Shown: one piece after another, positions 23,256-24,849 of the stretch | Numbering within the stretch: position 1 is the first letter of the stretch | Layout of the letters: every line of letters starts with the position of its first letter | Origin: Moraxellaceae bacterium UBA2477 | Lineage (GTDB): Bacteria; Pseudomonadota; Gammaproteobacteria; Pseudomonadales; Moraxellaceae | Reading direction: 5' to 3' | DNA: 24,849 nucleotides | NCBI GenBank assembly: GCA_002342025.1 | Contig: DDPD01000073.1 | Location: forward strand, 1 to 24,849 | Position numbers and translations under genes: made by a program | Notes under the pieces: model-generated | Database searches by the model: none | Seen by the model: only the letters and a program-made list of their open reading frames with translations | Told to the model about the DNA's origin: nothing

Positions 23256-24578
23256 TCAGCTGGGCAACATCAATTCATAAGTGATGCCCAGCCCTGCCCG
23301 CTGACCTCCCACGCTCTGATTACTGCCGCGATCACTGGTGAAATAGAGACGACGGCCATCGGGCGAGAAGGCAATACCAGCAACTTCCGACTGGTCCTGA
23401 CCCACAATCTGAAGTAAGGGCTTGAGCTGGCCATCGGGCAAAATCACTACAACCTGCATATCGCCGCCATCCTCGGCCACCAGCACGTCGCCACGGTCGG
23501 TGACGGTGATGTTATCGACGCCGGAGAGTATGGGATTGCTGTCGGTCGCTAGGTCATAAAGCACTTCCAAGGTTTCGCCCCGAATGTCATAGACCCAAAT
23601 ACGGTTATCGCCCTTGGTCGCAAAGAAGATGAAGTCATCAAAGAGCCAAATACCTTCACCGCCATTAAAGGCGGCTGAGTCCGCCCGACGGTGCTCATTC
23701 TGAGCCTTGCTTGGCTCTAGGGCATCACGCCAAACGACTCGCTGCGGCTCCAATAACGCATTTTCAACACCGGTGGGTACATCCATAACTTGCAGGCGGC
23801 CATTGGCGAGCGCTGGACGGCTACCGGATGGCCAATCACCTGCGGCTGGCAGCCAGCGATAGAGGCGACCGTCGGGCATATCTTCGGTCATGTAGATCAC
23901 GCGACGATTGTTATCAATGGCCACCGCTTCATGCGAAAACAAGCCCAGCGTTGGGCGAGAAACTGCGGCACTGCGACCCACGGGATCACACTCCCAGACG
24001 AGTCCTTCAGGAATCTCTTCACATGACAGCCAGGTCTGCCACGGCGTGACACAGCCCGCACAATTGAAGGTGGTGCCCGAGAGAATCTGGAAGGCATCCA
24101 CAATATTGCCATCCCGATCGAACTCGATGGCGCTGGCGCCACCTAAACCGGGCACCAGACGCTCCAACGGATTCGCCAGTGGCGCCAGTGGCGGCACCGT
24201 GAAGCCCAGTGTGCCGAAGCCTGGTACTTCGCTATTGGAGATGTAGAACCAGCCGCCATCGGGCTTCGCCATCACGCCACCGCCATCGGGGAAGATATGC
24301 CACGGATAGCCACTGTCGCCAACGGGCTTCAACGCTTCCGCGACGACGCGCATGTCATAGCCAGCAGGCAGGCGCACGCCAAAAGCATTAGGTTCGCCGA
24401 GTGGACCGAGATTGGCGAAGCGCCCCGCTGGACGCGGCCCTTGTAAGCGACTGGCGGGCGTCGATGTGCCGCTGTCACTGCCGCACGCCGTCAGCAGCGC
24501 AGGCATGCTGGCCGCGCCAGCCAGCAAAAATAACTGGCGCAAAAAAGCGCGACGATCCACTGGCAACATCACACTCAC
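23256..24578 (-). CDS. PhoX-like phosphatase (DUF839), Tat-exported lipoprotein
   Basis: PhoX enzymes are Ca/Fe-dependent alkaline phosphatases exported by Tat. This 440-residue protein has a twin-arginine signal DRRAFL (8-13), a hydrophobic stretch, and a lipobox ending in C32 (LLTAC). The DUF839 segments are visible: WQTWLSCEE, LGLFSHEAVAID, VIYMTEDMPDGRLYRW, NGGEGIWLFDDFIFFATKGDNRIWVYD, and the final VAGIAFSPDGRRLYFTSDRG. It is shorter than classical PhoX (about 600 residues or more), so the activity is inferred. I take GTG 24578 as start because GGGAGAG lies six bases upstream; ATG 24569 and GTG 24593 are alternatives. It converges on the PiT gene with a 17-base gap. A candidate Pho box lies upstream. 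Confidence 0.78.
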   Translation of the reverse strand: MSVMLPVDRRAFLRQLFLLAGAASMPALLTACGSDSGTSTPASRLQGPRPAGRFANLGPLGEPNAFGVRLPAGYDMRVVAEALKPVGDSGYPWHIFPDGGGVMAKPDGGWFYISNSEVPGFGTLGFTVPPLAPLANPLERLVPGLGGASAIEFDRDGNIVDAFQILSGTTFNCAGCVTPWQTWLSCEEIPEGLVWECDPVGRSAAVSRPTLGLFSHEAVAIDNNRRVIYMTEDMPDGRLYRWLPAAGDWPSGSRPALANGRLQVMDVPTGVENALLEPQRVVWRDALEPSKAQNEHRRADSAAFNGGEGIWLFDDFIFFATKGDNRIWVYDIRGETLEVLYDLATDSNPILSGVDNITVTDRGDVLVAEDGGDMQVVVILPDGQLKPLLQIVGQDQSEVAGIAFSPDGRRLYFTSDRGSNQSVGGQRAGLGITYELMLPS

Positions 24579-24633
24579 GGCAAACTCTCCCACAAACGAA
24601 ATCTATTTTTAGACATACTATTTTCAAGCGTGC

Positions 24634-24849
24634 TTATGACGGAATGATGAAATCGTCACGCATTTGCAACACAACATCCCGCGATGCGCAGCCGCTGAGA
24701 TGATCATTCACTAAGCCCATCGACTGCATAAACGCATGCAGGGTGGTGCTGCCAAGAAACTTCCAGCCACGTTTTTTTAGGGCTTTGGCCATGGCATCAG
24801 ATGCCGGGCTGGTCGTGTTTTTGCGAATATGCTCCAGTGTAATCAACTC
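24634..24849 (-). CDS. tag: DNA-3-methyladenine glycosylase I, partial (N-terminus outside window)
   Basis: Tag removes 3-methyladenine from alkylated DNA in base excision repair. The window holds the last 71 residues, open from the right edge. The segment SDAMAKALKKRGWKFLGSTTLHAFMQSMGLVNDHLSGC aligns with the C-terminal part of E. coli Tag, including the His and Cys of the zinc site in NDHLSGC. The tail after this Cys (ASRDVVLQMRDDFIIPS) differs from the E. coli tail. The full protein should be about 190 residues, so about 120 are missing to the right. No start codon lies inside the window. The stop is 55 bases upstream of the PhoX-like gene on the same strand, so read-through transcription is possible. 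Confidence 0.93.
   Translation of the reverse strand, partial: ELITLEHIRKNTTSPASDAMAKALKKRGWKFLGSTTLHAFMQSMGLVNDHLSGCASRDVVLQMRDDFIIPS
24636..24653 (-). promoter_or_regulatory. candidate Pho box upstream of the PhoX-like gene
   Basis: On the minus strand ATTTCAT (24647-24653) and CCGTCAT (24636-24642) are exactly 11 bases apart, matching five and six of seven bases of the PhoB half-site CTGTCAT. The element overlaps the last codons of tag, so the match is partly constrained by coding sequence. It lies about 60 bases before the gene start. Weaker than the site at the PiT gene, but supported by gene content. Confidence 0.45.

Overview
This window is a chromosomal segment of a gammaproteobacterium with medium GC content. 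It is probably from the Pseudomonadales or a related lineage. Three things support this: the order recN / fur / bamE / rnfH / smpB beside grpE-dnaK-dnaJ-dapB, a BamE of about 178 residues (OmlA-like length, longer than the enterobacterial form), and a tmRNA whose tag peptide ANDENYALAA matches that of E. coli. Species cannot be fixed from the sequence alone.

Left part (1-9400), core genes. The heat-shock operon grpE-dnaK-dnaJ runs leftward into dapB, which is cut by the window edge. Two sigma-32-like promoters are visible, one before grpE and one before dnaK. Divergent from grpE is recN, which converges on fur. bamE diverges from fur and converges on rnfH. rnfH is translationally coupled to a polytopic membrane protein that looks like a divergent neurotransmitter:sodium symporter relative and sits where ratA is found in E. 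coli and Pseudomonas. smpB is divergent from that gene and may be expressed without a leader.

Middle part (9400-18800), accessory functions. A leftward two-gene operon encodes a lipoprotein N-terminal-nucleophile acylase of the acyl-homoserine-lactone/aculeacin type and an ALDH3-like aldehyde dehydrogenase. It lies between smpB and ssrA (tmRNA), the two partners of trans-translation. After ssrA and its terminator come a lipoprotein alkyl sulfatase of the metallo-beta-lactamase fold, a small membrane-anchored cupredoxin-like protein, a Tat-exported dienelactone hydrolase and an orphan PAS histidine kinase. The kinase start codon lies at the end of a long inverted repeat.

Right part (18800-24849). 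rhlE (DEAD-box helicase) converges on a crotonase-family gene, which diverges from an OsmC-family gene. Then comes a phosphate-acquisition pair: a PiT transporter gene with a three-repeat Pho box upstream but a single in-frame TGA stop at a position expected to be Trp, converging on a PhoX-like (DUF839) Tat lipoprotein that has its own candidate Pho box. The window ends inside tag (3-methyladenine DNA glycosylase I).

Most of the window is conventional chromosome. I saw no CRISPR array, insertion sequence, prophage or clear defence system. The points most worth a second look are the interrupted PiT gene under an intact Pho box, the hairpin masking the kinase start, the membrane protein in the ratA position, and the smpB-ssrA pair split by an acylase operon.
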